DNA of 42,534 nucleotides from Actinomycetes bacterium (GTDB lineage Bacteria; Actinomycetota; Acidimicrobiia; Acidimicrobiales; UBA8190). The stretch lies in the NCBI GenBank assembly GCA_021803325.1, contig JAJZLP010000144.1:1-42534 (forward strand), in the 5' to 3' direction. Of the stretch, positions 1-7,688 are shown in pieces. The stretch's first letter is position 1. The number at the start of each line of letters is the position of its first letter. The translations under genes were made by a program, and so were the position numbers. The notes below the pieces were generated by a model. That model made no database searches, had not been told where the DNA came from, and saw only the letters and a list, made by a program, of their open reading frames with translations.

Positions 1-1
1 C

Positions 2-82
2 GACGGACGCGAGGGGCACGGGATCTCGGAGTACCACGATCTCATCGTCGACGGCGTCCCTGCAGGGATGTCCGAAGCATGA
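2..82 (+). CDS. 3' end of an unidentified CDS (partial)
   Basis: An open frame enters from the left edge and ends at TGA 80-82. The 26 visible residues end in GVPAGMSEA, which I do not recognise. The stop overlaps the ATG of the next gene in the arrangement ATGA, so the two are probably translationally coupled in one operon. Nothing can be said about function from this fragment. Confidence 0.55.
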   Translation, partial: DGREGHGISEYHDLIVDGVPAGMSEA

Positions 83-1122
83 CCGGCGCCGCACCACTGC
101 CGCCGAGCGGCACTGCGGCCCCGGCTGTCATGCGGGGCTTGCGGTTCCACCGCCACGGCGGTCCCGAGGTGCTGGTGTGGGACGAGGTGCCGGTACCGGT
201 CCCGGGACCCGGGCAGGTCCTGGTGCGCAGCCGTGGCTTCGCGGTGAACTGGGCCGACTTGATGGAGCGTGCCGGGGTGTACCCCGGGGCGCCGGACCCG
301 CCGTATGTGATGGGCCATGATCTCGCCGGCGATGTCGTGGCGCTGGGCTCGGGTGTCGAGACGCCGGCAGTCGGCACGCGGGTGTTCGGTCTGCTTCCCC
401 AGGCTGGGACTTCCGCCGAGTGGCTCGTCGCCGCTGCGGACCAGGTGTACCCGGTGCCCCAGGCGTTGACCGACGCTGAGGCGGCGGGGTTGGGCTCCCC
501 GTTCCTGACCGCCGACGCGGCGCTCGTCACCATGGGTCGCCTCCAGGCGGGGGAGACCGTCCTCGTCCACGCTGCTGCCGGTGGTTTCGGGTCGGCTGCG
601 GTGCAGCTGTGCAAGGCGTATGGGGCGGCCACGGTGATCGCGACGGCCGGGTCGCCAGCCAAGGTCGAGCGGGTGGCGGAGCTCGGAGCCGACGTGGCTG
701 TCGACTACACCGCGGACGACTTCGTCGACGTGGTGCGTCGGGTCACCGGCGGGCGTGGTGTGGACCTGGTCGTGGAGTCTGTCGGCGGCGACGTGCTGGC
801 CCGGAGCTTCGACTGTGTGCGTCCGGCTGGCCGGTTGGTGAGCGTCGGCGCCAGCTCCGGTCGCAGCACGTCGCGTTTCCGGTTGCAGACCCTGTTCGAG
901 ACCGGTATCACCGTCGGGGGCTTCACCTTGGGTCTGTGGATCCAGCACAACCCGGAGCTGGTCGCTCCGAGCGCCGCCCGGGTCCTGCGCGTGCTCGATG
1001 CAGGAACGGTCCGCCCCATGGTGGCCCGGGTGTTCGCACCCGAGGAGATCGCCGAAGCGCATGCCTTCTTGGCCAGCCGCCAGTCGATCGGGCGGACCAT
1101 CGTCCTGTTCCCCCAGCCATGA
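79..1122 (+). CDS. NADPH:quinone oxidoreductase-like MDR protein
   Basis: This 347-residue protein belongs to the zinc-independent medium-chain dehydrogenase/reductase group (quinone oxidoreductase / enoyl reductase type), cytosolic and NADPH-dependent by family. The N-terminal GroES-like domain reads MRGLRFHRHGGPEVL and contains NWADLMERAGVYPG, the usual QOR substrate-site segment. The Rossmann segment AAAGGFGSAAVQLCKA near residue 165 carries the nucleotide-binding glycines. No structural-zinc cysteine cluster is seen. The ATG at 79 overlaps the preceding stop. An internal ATG at 130 (MRGLRF) is the usual family start, so the first 17 residues may be an extension. The substrate is unknown; reduction of an enone or quinone is the family norm. 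Confidence 0.85.
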   Translation: MTGAAPLPPSGTAAPAVMRGLRFHRHGGPEVLVWDEVPVPVPGPGQVLVRSRGFAVNWADLMERAGVYPGAPDPPYVMGHDLAGDVVALGSGVETPAVGTRVFGLLPQAGTSAEWLVAAADQVYPVPQALTDAEAAGLGSPFLTADAALVTMGRLQAGETVLVHAAAGGFGSAAVQLCKAYGAATVIATAGSPAKVERVAELGADVAVDYTADDFVDVVRRVTGGRGVDLVVESVGGDVLARSFDCVRPAGRLVSVGASSGRSTSRFRLQTLFETGITVGGFTLGLWIQHNPELVAPSAARVLRVLDAGTVRPMVARVFAPEEIAEAHAFLASRQSIGRTIVLFPQP

Positions 1123-1193
1123 GCACCACGGCTCGTAGCAGTGACCGTGGACCGGGACCAGCACCCGCCGGCCGGCCGAGCAAAGAGGATGCG

Positions 1194-1366
1194 GTGATCG
1201 ATCTGCCGAACAGGCAGTTCCACGTCGGTGCCCGGGTGCAGGACATCGACGCTGCCATGGCCGGGCTGGTGGAGGGCGTTCGTCGACCGGCCTGCTGGTC
1301 GAGCTGGTCAGCCGGAGCGTGGAACCCGCCTTCGAGCGGTGGTGGGAGGGTGGTGAGCTGCAGTGA
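1194..1366 (+). pseudogene. Decayed VOC/glyoxalase-family gene remnant
   Basis: A GTG at 1194, preceded by AAAGAGGA, opens a frame whose start (RQFHVGARVQDIDAAMA) resembles the first strand and helix of vicinal-oxygen-chelate proteins. After about 28 codons sense is lost. A second frame, ending at TGA 1364-1366, reads TGLLVELVSRSVEPAFERWW, which resembles a VOC C-terminus. The two ends lie in different frames with about 90 residues missing between them, so I read this as a gene broken by an internal deletion with a frame change. Its stop overlaps the GTG of the next gene, so an old operon junction has been kept. Family assignment is by eye on short segments. Confidence 0.5.
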
Positions 1367-1902
1367 CCGATGACAGGCAGTCCTCGTCGGGCAGCGACGT
1401 CGATCTGCTCATGGCCGAGCGGGCCGTCAGTCGGGTGCTCCACGCCTACTCCCGCGGCGTCGACCGGCTCGACCTCGAAGCGGTGCGAGGGTGCTACTGG
1501 CCTGAGGGCACCGACGACCACGGCGACTACCGGGGCGGTGTCGACGGGTTCATCGAGTTCCTCGGGCACACCCTCGCCCGGTTCGACGCCACCAACCATT
1601 TCCTGGCGAACATCCTGATCGACGTCGATCTCGAGGCGGGTGTGGCCCGCTCCGAGACCTACACCGTCGCCTACCATCGCTACACCCGACGCGACGGCCG
1701 TCCCGGCGACATGGTCGCCGGCCTGCGGTATGTCGACCGCTTTGAGCGGCGCTCCGGCGAATGGCGCATCGCGGCCCGGGTCTGTGCGTTCGACTGGTGG
1801 CGCAGCGACCCGGTCGCGGGCGACGTCTCGTGGGGAGCCGGGTTCGTCCGCGGCGTGCGCTCGCAAGCGGACATCGTCTACCACATCCTCGAAGCGGGGT
1901 GA
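1363..1902 (+). CDS. SnoaL-like / NTF2-fold protein
   Basis: This 179-residue protein has the pattern of the SnoaL-like (NTF2-fold) family: an N-terminal helix (AERAVSRVLHAYSRGVDR), a segment YWPEGTDDHGDYRGGVDGF, and strands such as ARSETYTVAYHRYT followed by RYVDRFERRSGEWRIAARVC. Relatives include small isomerases, cyclases and dehydratase-like enzymes with a conical cavity, and many have no known reaction. The start is GTG 1363, overlapping the stop of the decayed VOC remnant. It is the first intact gene ahead of the LvaB/LvaA-like pair, so it may act on the same substrate, but this is inference from position only. Confidence 0.75.
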   Translation: MTDDRQSSSGSDVDLLMAERAVSRVLHAYSRGVDRLDLEAVRGCYWPEGTDDHGDYRGGVDGFIEFLGHTLARFDATNHFLANILIDVDLEAGVARSETYTVAYHRYTRRDGRPGDMVAGLRYVDRFERRSGEWRIAARVCAFDWWRSDPVAGDVSWGAGFVRGVRSQADIVYHILEAG

Positions 1903-1906
1903 TCGG

Positions 1907-1981
1907 ATGACGACGAGCACAGTGCTGTCCATGTCCGGACTGCCGGGTCCTCTGCGGCCCGAGGAGGTGATCGGCCGATGA
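1907..1981 (+). CDS. 24-codon mini-ORF between two genes
   Basis: ATG 1907 opens a 24-residue frame beginning MTTSTVLSMSGLPGPL. It starts 4 bases after the SnoaL-like stop, and its TGA (1979-1981) overlaps the ATG of the next gene as ATGA. It matches no family I know. It may be a translational coupler, or the residue of a lost gene. A similar 24-codon ORF lies at 13980-14054. Confidence 0.3.
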   Translation: MTTSTVLSMSGLPGPLRPEEVIGR

Positions 1982-2496
1982 GACCGACTGCGGAGGAGCT
2001 GCTGGCGAGCCTGCGGCTGTCGTTGAACGACACCGTGGCGCCGAAGGTCGAGGATCGGTGGGCGCGGTACGTCGTCAGCGCGATGGACCTGGTGTTGGCG
2101 CATCTGCAGCTGCGCATGGCCGGTGAGCTCGACGCGATGGATGCCGACAACGTCGACATGTCGGCGACCCTGGTGTCGCTGGCCGGCTTGGCCGTGCGCC
2201 ACGGAGAGCACGGCGGTGAGGCACGCGACCGGTGGGCTGCCGTGCTCGAGCGGATCGGGTCACCGGAGCCCGGTGGTCCGGGCCAACGGCTCGACGATGC
2301 GGTCGCCCGCAACGAGGAGCTGCGCGGGCGGATCGTCGCCGTGCTGCAGTGGCTCGACGAGACCGACCCCGGCGACGAGGACCCGCAGCTGCGCGGCGTC
2401 CGCGACGAGTTGCACCGACTGGTCCGGCGCCAGGTGGACCGGCTCGTCCCGTTGGTGGAGCCGCTCTACATGAGCTTCCGGCCGGTTGGTGCGTGA
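1978..2496 (+). CDS. LvaB-like (DUF6285-type) partner of the phosphotransferase
   Basis: This 172-residue all-helical protein begins MRPTAEELLASLRLSLNDTV and continues with a charged helical body ending near VDRLVPLVEPLYMS. The opening pattern (P-x-E-L-L then L-x5-P then R-Y-x3-x-A) resembles the small DUF6285 proteins encoded next to APH-type phosphotransferases. In levulinate catabolism the small partner LvaB is required by kinase LvaA for phosphorylation of 4-hydroxyacyl-CoA. Here the stop overlaps the ATG of exactly such a kinase (ATGA). It is longer than LvaB as I remember it, so the assignment rests on gene pairing and a loose N-terminal match. No catalytic motif is visible. Confidence 0.55.
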   Translation: MRPTAEELLASLRLSLNDTVAPKVEDRWARYVVSAMDLVLAHLQLRMAGELDAMDADNVDMSATLVSLAGLAVRHGEHGGEARDRWAAVLERIGSPEPGGPGQRLDDAVARNEELRGRIVAVLQWLDETDPGDEDPQLRGVRDELHRLVRRQVDRLVPLVEPLYMSFRPVGA

Positions 2497-3509
2497 TGAC
2501 CGACGACGACCGTGATCTCGACGAGGCTCGGGTCGCCGCGTACCTGACCGAGCGGTTCGGCACGGGGCCGGTCGAGGTGGCCAGCCTCCGGCGCAACGTG
2601 GGCGGCATGTCGCGCGAGACCTGGTTCGCGGAGGTGCTGCGGGTGCAGGCCGGCGAGCAGCACCGCGAGTCCCTGACCTTCCGCTTGGACCACCCGGAGG
2701 GGTCGGTCGTGCCGGTCAGCCTGGAGCGCGAGTACAAGACGTTTCGCGCTCTCGGGGCCTCGCCGGTGCCGGTCGCCGAGACCCTCTGGTATGAAGACGA
2801 TCCGCAGCTGCTGGGCCGGGCGCCGTTCTACGTTCGGCGCACCGTGCCCGGCTCCGCGTCGGCGGGGCAGCTGTTCGCCTCCGGCAACGAGGAGCGTCGG
2901 CGGAAGATCGGTGTCGACCTGGCCGAAAAGCTCGCCGCCGTCCACACCATGGACTGGCGGGCAGCCGGCCTGGCCGAGTTCATGCAGGTCCCCGAGCGGG
3001 CGGAGGACCATGCGCTGCTCGAGCTCGAGCACTACGAGCGGTCGTACCGCGCCGCGCAACCCGAGCCGATGCCCGTGGTCGAGGTGCTGTTCTCGTGGCT
3101 GAAGCGCAACGTGCCGCACGACGTGCAGCGCACGTCGCTGGTGTGGGGCGACGTCGGCGTCGGCAACTTCATCTATGCCGGTGAGGAGGTGGTCGCGCTT
3201 ACCGACTGGGAGCAGGCGCACCTCGGTGACCCGATGAAGGACTGGGCCTCGGCGCTTTGGCGGGGCGTCGACGCGTTGGCGCCACGCGACATGCTGTTCG
3301 AGGCGTACGAGCGCGCCAGCGGGTTGCGGATCGACGAGGACCGGATCCGCTACTACTCGGTGTTCATCGACGCCGAGTACGTGGGCACATCCTTTCCGCT
3401 GCTCAGCGAGCTCGGTCCGGACCACACCCGCGACGCGACCTTTGTGCGCCTCGGGATCGGGGTCCCCTACATGTGCATGGAGCACGGGCTGCGCACCATC
3501 GGCTACTGA
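2496..3509 (+). CDS. APH-type phosphotransferase, LvaA/ACAD10-11 kinase-like
   Basis: This 337-residue protein has the aminoglycoside-phosphotransferase fold used by the kinase domains of ACAD10/11 and by LvaA. An N-lobe (NVGGMSRETWF near residues 35-44) is followed by VRRTVPGS and a catalytic loop LVWGDVGVGNFIY (W217-G218-D219, N224). The metal-binding segment is VVALTDWEQAHLGDP (D237). The usual HGD of the loop is WGD here; the catalytic Asp and the metal-binding Asn remain. ATG 2496 overlaps the stop of the LvaB-like gene. By family the substrate is likely a hydroxyacyl-CoA rather than an antibiotic. A broken paralogue of its C-terminal half lies at 14461-14861. Confidence 0.8.
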   Translation: MTDDDRDLDEARVAAYLTERFGTGPVEVASLRRNVGGMSRETWFAEVLRVQAGEQHRESLTFRLDHPEGSVVPVSLEREYKTFRALGASPVPVAETLWYEDDPQLLGRAPFYVRRTVPGSASAGQLFASGNEERRRKIGVDLAEKLAAVHTMDWRAAGLAEFMQVPERAEDHALLELEHYERSYRAAQPEPMPVVEVLFSWLKRNVPHDVQRTSLVWGDVGVGNFIYAGEEVVALTDWEQAHLGDPMKDWASALWRGVDALAPRDMLFEAYERASGLRIDEDRIRYYSVFIDAEYVGTSFPLLSELGPDHTRDATFVRLGIGVPYMCMEHGLRTIGY

Positions 3510-3916
3510 CCCGGCGTTCGTGAGCGTTGCATCCCGTCGCTCGGCCGCCGCCGCTCCTCGAATGCAGCGGTTCTCGTCGTGGCACCATGCTTACGTTTGA
3601 CGTAAGACAGCAGTAAGATTACCGTGACACGCCAGCGCGGCTTCGTCACGAGCCAGGCGACAGCTAGGTCGCAGGAGCGGGCCGTGCTCTGACGTGCCAT
3701 GGTCCGGTCTGCCGGGCTCGGTAATGGTGTTCCTCATTGGGGTGGGAGCGAATCGATGGGCATCGTCAGTCGTGGTTGTCTGGGCCAAGGCTGCAGCCGC
3801 CACTGCGCGGGTGACGCGTCGTCGGCGTTCGGACGGTGGGTCCCGGCGCTCGACCACTGGCCGGGGACACCTGCGATCAGCGCTCAGCACCGGGTGACCG
3901 GGGAAGGTGCCAAGCG
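3510..3916 (+). other. Intergenic region upstream of the ABC importer
   Basis: About 400 bases carry no gene that I accept. The main element is a perfect palindromic operator at 3590-3606. A possible promoter uses TTACGT (3591-3596) and TAAGAT (3614-3619) with 17 bases between. The remaining 300 bases to the permease start would be a long leader; I see no riboswitch-like or terminator-like structure there. Short open frames with coding-like composition have no family pattern. Confidence 0.5.
3590..3606. promoter_or_regulatory. Operator copy 1, perfect palindrome
   Basis: CTTACGT-TTG-ACGTAAG is a perfect 7-bp inverted repeat with a 3-base centre. It is the best copy of a motif found in front of eight transcription units in this window. 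It lies upstream of the importer operon. Confidence 0.75.
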
Positions 3917-5959
3917 TTGACCGACCTCATCGTCTTCGCACTGCTGGGTCTGGCGACCGGCGCCATTGCCGCCCTGATCGGCCTCGGCGTCCTCGTCGGG
4001 TACCGCGGGTCGGGCGTCATCAACTTCGCACAAGGCGCCGTGGCGATGTACATCGCCTACGTCTTCTACTCCCTGCGAGTCCTGGGCACGTACCCGCTTC
4101 CCATACCGGGTCTGCCCGGGTTCATCCATCTGGGGGCTCCGAACGGGCTGTCGGCACCCATCGCGGTCGTCCTCTCCCTGGCGACGGCGGTGGTCCTGGG
4201 CGTCCTCATGCACCTGCTGGTGTTCCGGCCGCTGCGCCATGCACCGGCACTGGCGAAGGTGGCGGCGAGCGTCGGGATCATGATCCTGCTCCAGGCCGCC
4301 ATGGCATTCCGGTTCGGGACGAACACCCAGACCGTGCCTTCGCTGATCCCCTCCTCGGGCGCCTTCTCCGTGGGCCATGCCATCATCCCTTGGGACCGCG
4401 TGATCCTGACCGTCGTCGTCATCGTGCTGTCTGTCGGGTTGTGGGCCCTGTTCCGCTACAGCCGCTTCGGGCTGTCGGTGCGTGGCGCCGCTGAGAACGA
4501 GAAGGCCGCGATCCTGCTGGGGTTCTCCCCCGATCGACAGGCCAGCCTCAACTGGGTCCTGGCGTCGCTGCTGGCCGGCCTGGGCGGGATCCTGGTGGCG
4601 CCGATCATCAATCTGACCCCCACGGGCCTGACGCTCGAGATCATCCCGGCACTGGCGGCCACGCTGGTGGCGCGGTTCTCGTCCTTCGGCGTCATGTCGG
4701 CGACCGCCCTGGTCCTCGGGATGGCTCAGGGGGAGTTGCAGAACCTGCCATCGAAGCTGAGCTGGTGGCCGTCGACGGGCAGCGACCAGCTTTTGCCGTT
4801 CCTGGTGATCGTGGTGGCGCTGTTCCTGGTCGGCAACTCGCTGCCCAGCCGGGGCGCCGCCTCCGAAGGCCGCCTGCCCGCCGCGCACGCCACCAGGCCG
4901 CAGTTCGTCCTGCCGGCCGTCGCCACCGCCATCGCCGTCGTCATGTTCTTCACCCTGTCCGCCGGGTACCGACTGGCGCTCGTCAACTCGGTCATCGGCG
5001 CCTTCGTCTGCCTGTCCCTGGTGGTGATGACCGGGTTCCTCGGCACGATCGCCCTCTGTCAGATGACCATCGCGGGGGTGGCCGCGTACGTGCTGGCCGC
5101 CCTGGCCCAGAGAGCCGGCATACCCTTCCCCCTGTCGCCGCTGCTGGCGTGCCTGGGAGCGACCGTCGTCGGCCTCGCCATCGCCATTCCGGCGTTGCGG
5201 GTCCGCGGCATCAGCCTTGCGGTCATCACCCTCGGAGCGGGTTGGGCCATCGAGGAGTTCTTCTTCAACAACCCCACCTACACCGGCGGGGTCAACGGCA
5301 CGAACGTCCCCGCCATCCACATCCTGGGGCTGAACGTGGCATTCTCCAAGGGCTCGGAGATCGCCCAGCCGGCCTTCGGCGTGCTCGCCGTGATCATCCT
5401 GGCCCTCATCGCCCTCGGAGTGATGAACCTGCGCCGCAGCCCCACCGGCCGTCGCTTCCTGGCGGTCCGAGGCAACGAGAGAGCCGCTGCAGCGGCCGGC
5501 GTCGACGTCAAGAGGATGAAGTTCCTCGGGTTCGGACTGGCGTCCTTCATCGCCGGCATCGCCGGGTGCTTCGTGGCCTACCAGCAGACCCTGGTCTCCC
5601 AGTCGTCATTCGACATCCTGGTCTCGGTCTCCGTCCTGGCCATCGCCTACATCGGCGGGATCACCAGCGTGAGCGGCGCCATGATCGGCGGGGCCCTCAG
5701 CACGGGAGGCATCGTCTTCTACTTCCTGCTGGTCGTCGTGCTGGGCAATCGCAGCAACGGCCTGGAGATCGAGGACCTGATCAGTGGCCTCGGGCTCATT
5801 CTCACGGCGATCCTCAACCCCGAGGGGATCGCTGGTGCCATGCGGATCACGAAGCAGACGCTCATGCGACGCCTCCGCTTCGGGCCACCGTCGGCCAGAG
5901 GCGGTGTGCCGGTACTGGCCAAGGCGCCGGTGCAAGACCGCGAGAGGGAACTGGCGTGA
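3917..5959 (+). CDS. Fused LivH-LivM branched-chain-type ABC permease
   Basis: This 680-residue membrane protein carries both permease subunits of a branched-chain amino acid type importer in one chain. The first half (about residues 1-300) has LivH hallmarks: YRGSGVINFAQGAVAMY and an EAA-like loop RGAAENEKAAILLGFS. The second half (about 355-660) has LivM hallmarks: LVVMTGFLGTIALCQM, TLGAGWAIEEFF, and the loop RGNERAAAAAGVDVKRMK. Each half is rich in hydrophobic segments. I choose TTG 3917 (MTDLIVFALLGL) because it starts the first transmembrane helix and has AAGG at 3904-3907; an upstream extension has no membrane character. The chain overlaps LivG by GTGA. Transported solutes of this family include amino acids, urea, aromatic and short-chain acids. 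Confidence 0.85.
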   Translation: MTDLIVFALLGLATGAIAALIGLGVLVGYRGSGVINFAQGAVAMYIAYVFYSLRVLGTYPLPIPGLPGFIHLGAPNGLSAPIAVVLSLATAVVLGVLMHLLVFRPLRHAPALAKVAASVGIMILLQAAMAFRFGTNTQTVPSLIPSSGAFSVGHAIIPWDRVILTVVVIVLSVGLWALFRYSRFGLSVRGAAENEKAAILLGFSPDRQASLNWVLASLLAGLGGILVAPIINLTPTGLTLEIIPALAATLVARFSSFGVMSATALVLGMAQGELQNLPSKLSWWPSTGSDQLLPFLVIVVALFLVGNSLPSRGAASEGRLPAAHATRPQFVLPAVATAIAVVMFFTLSAGYRLALVNSVIGAFVCLSLVVMTGFLGTIALCQMTIAGVAAYVLAALAQRAGIPFPLSPLLACLGATVVGLAIAIPALRVRGISLAVITLGAGWAIEEFFFNNPTYTGGVNGTNVPAIHILGLNVAFSKGSEIAQPAFGVLAVIILALIALGVMNLRRSPTGRRFLAVRGNERAAAAAGVDVKRMKFLGFGLASFIAGIAGCFVAYQQTLVSQSSFDILVSVSVLAIAYIGGITSVSGAMIGGALSTGGIVFYFLLVVVLGNRSNGLEIEDLISGLGLILTAILNPEGIAGAMRITKQTLMRRLRFGPPSARGGVPVLAKAPVQDRERELA

Positions 5960-6774
5960 GCCCGCTCCTCGCCACCATGGCGCTCACCGTCCGCTACGGC
6001 GGGGTGGTGGCGGTCAGCGGCGTCGACTTGTCCGTCGAAGAAGGCCACATCGTCGGCCTGATCGGCCCGAACGGAGCCGGCAAGACGTCGTTCATCGACG
6101 CGCTGAGCGGCATGGCCCCGTCGTCGGGGACGATCCGGTTCGACGGCCAGGACCTGGGAAAGCGCCCGCCGCACCGCCGGGCGAAGGCCGGCCTGGTCCG
6201 GACGTGGCAGTCGATCGAGCTCTTCGAGGACCTGAGCGTGCGCGAGAACCTGCAGGTGGCTCTGGAGCGAGAGTCCGCCTTCGACCTGCTCGTCGACATG
6301 GTCCTCCCCCGGCTTCGCCGCGGAGCCGGCCACGAGGAGGCGATCGCCTCCGCGCTCGACCTGGTCGGTGCCCGTGACCTGGCCGACCGGTACCCGAGCG
6401 AGCTGTCGCAGGGGCAGCGCAAGATGATCGGCGTGGCGAGAGCGCTGGCACAGCGCCCGCGCCTGGTGTGCATGGACGAGCCGGCGGCCGGCCTGGACAG
6501 CGAGGAGAGCCGGCGGTTCGGCTCTCGCCTGCGGCAGATCGTCCAGCAGGGGATCAGCATCCTGTTGGTCGACCACGACATGGGGCTGGTGTTCGACGTC
6601 TGCGACGAGCTCTACGTGTTGAACTTCGGCGTGCTGCTGGCGCACGGCCCCACCTCGGCGGTCCGTGACGACCCGGCCGTGATCGAGGCGTACCTCGGAC
6701 GGTCCGGTGACGACGAGGCCTCGCTCGCAGAGAGCCCTTCGGATGGGCTCTCTGCGACCGGAGGACCGGAATGA
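5956..6774 (+). CDS. livG: LivG-type ABC importer ATPase
   Basis: This 272-residue cytosolic ATPase has Walker A GPNGAGKT (near 38-45), a Q-loop region VRTWQSIELFEDLSV, signature LSQGQRK, Walker B LVCMDEP and switch histidine VDHDM. The insertion between the Q-loop and the signature is typical of LivG. It starts at GTG 5956, overlapping the permease stop, and ends inside the ATGA shared with LivF. The last 20 codons are Ser/Asp rich and contain a perfect 13-bp inverted repeat (6725-6757), which probably acts at the RNA level. It should pair with LivF as a heterodimer. Confidence 0.9.
   Translation: MSPLLATMALTVRYGGVVAVSGVDLSVEEGHIVGLIGPNGAGKTSFIDALSGMAPSSGTIRFDGQDLGKRPPHRRAKAGLVRTWQSIELFEDLSVRENLQVALERESAFDLLVDMVLPRLRRGAGHEEAIASALDLVGARDLADRYPSELSQGQRKMIGVARALAQRPRLVCMDEPAAGLDSEESRRFGSRLRQIVQQGISILLVDHDMGLVFDVCDELYVLNFGVLLAHGPTSAVRDDPAVIEAYLGRSGDDEASLAESPSDGLSATGGPE
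6725..6757 (+). repeat. Perfect 13-bp hairpin at the livG/livF junction
   Basis: A 13-bp arm at 6725-6737 (TCGCAGAGAGCCC) is perfectly complementary to 6745-6757, with a 7-base loop. It lies inside the last codons of livG, 13 bases before the livF ATG, just ahead of the livF ribosome-binding site GGAGG at 6761-6765. There is no T-tract, so it is more likely an mRNA stability or translation-control hairpin than a terminator. Confidence 0.65.
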
Positions 6775-7493
6775 AGGTCCTGGAGGTCTCCGAGCTGACC
6801 ACTGGGTACAGCGGCGCGCCCGTGGTCCGGCACCTGTCGCTCGAGGTCGACGAAGGGGAGATCGTGGCCCTCCTGGGCCCGAACGGGGCCGGGAAGACCA
6901 CCACGCTGCTCACCGTGTCCGGGCTGGTCCCGATCATGGGCGGGGACATCACGGTGCTCGGCGTGCCGGTGCGGGGACACGCTCCGCACGGCCTCGCTCG
7001 GCTCGGCATGGCCCACGTGCCCGAGGAACGGGCGCTGTTCTCACAGCTCAGTGTTCGCGAGAACCTCCGGCTCGGGGTGCAGCGCGGCGTCAAGGCTGCG
7101 CAGGCCATCGACGACGTCCTCGGGCACTTCAGCGCCCTCCAGCCGCTGGTGGGCCGCAAGGCCGGGCTGCTCTCGGGGGGCGAGCAGCAGATGCTGGCGC
7201 TGGCTCGCGCGCTCGTGAGCAGGCCACGGCTGCTCATGGTCGACGAGATGAGCCTCGGGCTCGCTCCGATCATCGTGGAGCAATTCCTGCCGGTGCTCAG
7301 CCACATCGCCGCCGAGACGGGGTGCGGGGTCCTGCTGGTGGAGCAGCACGTGCGCCTGGCCCTGCAGATCGCGTCGCGGGCGTACGTCCTCGCCCATGGC
7401 GAGCTGGTCCTGGAGGGACCAGCCGACCACCTCATGAAGAACGAGGACCTGCTCGAGACCAGCTACCTGGGCCAAGGTGCGGTGGACGGGTGA
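6771..7493 (+). CDS. livF: LivF-type ABC importer ATPase
   Basis: This 240-residue ATPase is of normal LivF length. It has Walker A GPNGAGKT (about 36-43), Q-loop context LGMAHVPEERALFSQLSV, signature LSGGEQQM, Walker B LLMVDEMSLGL and switch VEQH. The sequence VPEERALF is characteristic of LivF. Its ATG overlaps the livG stop, with GGAGGACCGGA in front. It is the second ATPase of the importer and is followed by the solute-binding gene after a 195-base gap that may hold its own promoter. Confidence 0.9.
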   Translation: MKVLEVSELTTGYSGAPVVRHLSLEVDEGEIVALLGPNGAGKTTTLLTVSGLVPIMGGDITVLGVPVRGHAPHGLARLGMAHVPEERALFSQLSVRENLRLGVQRGVKAAQAIDDVLGHFSALQPLVGRKAGLLSGGEQQMLALARALVSRPRLLMVDEMSLGLAPIIVEQFLPVLSHIAAETGCGVLLVEQHVRLALQIASRAYVLAHGELVLEGPADHLMKNEDLLETSYLGQGAVDG

Positions 7494-7688
7494 CCCGCGG
7501 CTTGGGCGCCGGTGTCCTCCGGGTCGCATGGTCGGTCAGGCGGCCGGTATGCGAGCGGTCACGAGCGACTCGGCGTACGCTCCGTGGCTGCGCTGGTTCG
7601 GCGAGCAGAGGACGGGGGTTGGCATAGGCACAGAAAGGCACGAAGTACGGAACGTTCGGAGAGAAGCAGTCAGTTCGAGGAGAAGAAC

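Noticed and set aside
3894..3920. A short GTG leader frame ending in the permease start
   Set aside because: Only eight codons with no coding features; the overlap with TTG 3917 is probably chance.
3884..5320. A 478-codon minus-strand frame opposite the fused permease
   Set aside because: Composition is Gln/Asp/Arg rich without any fold pattern, while the plus strand encodes an evident membrane protein.
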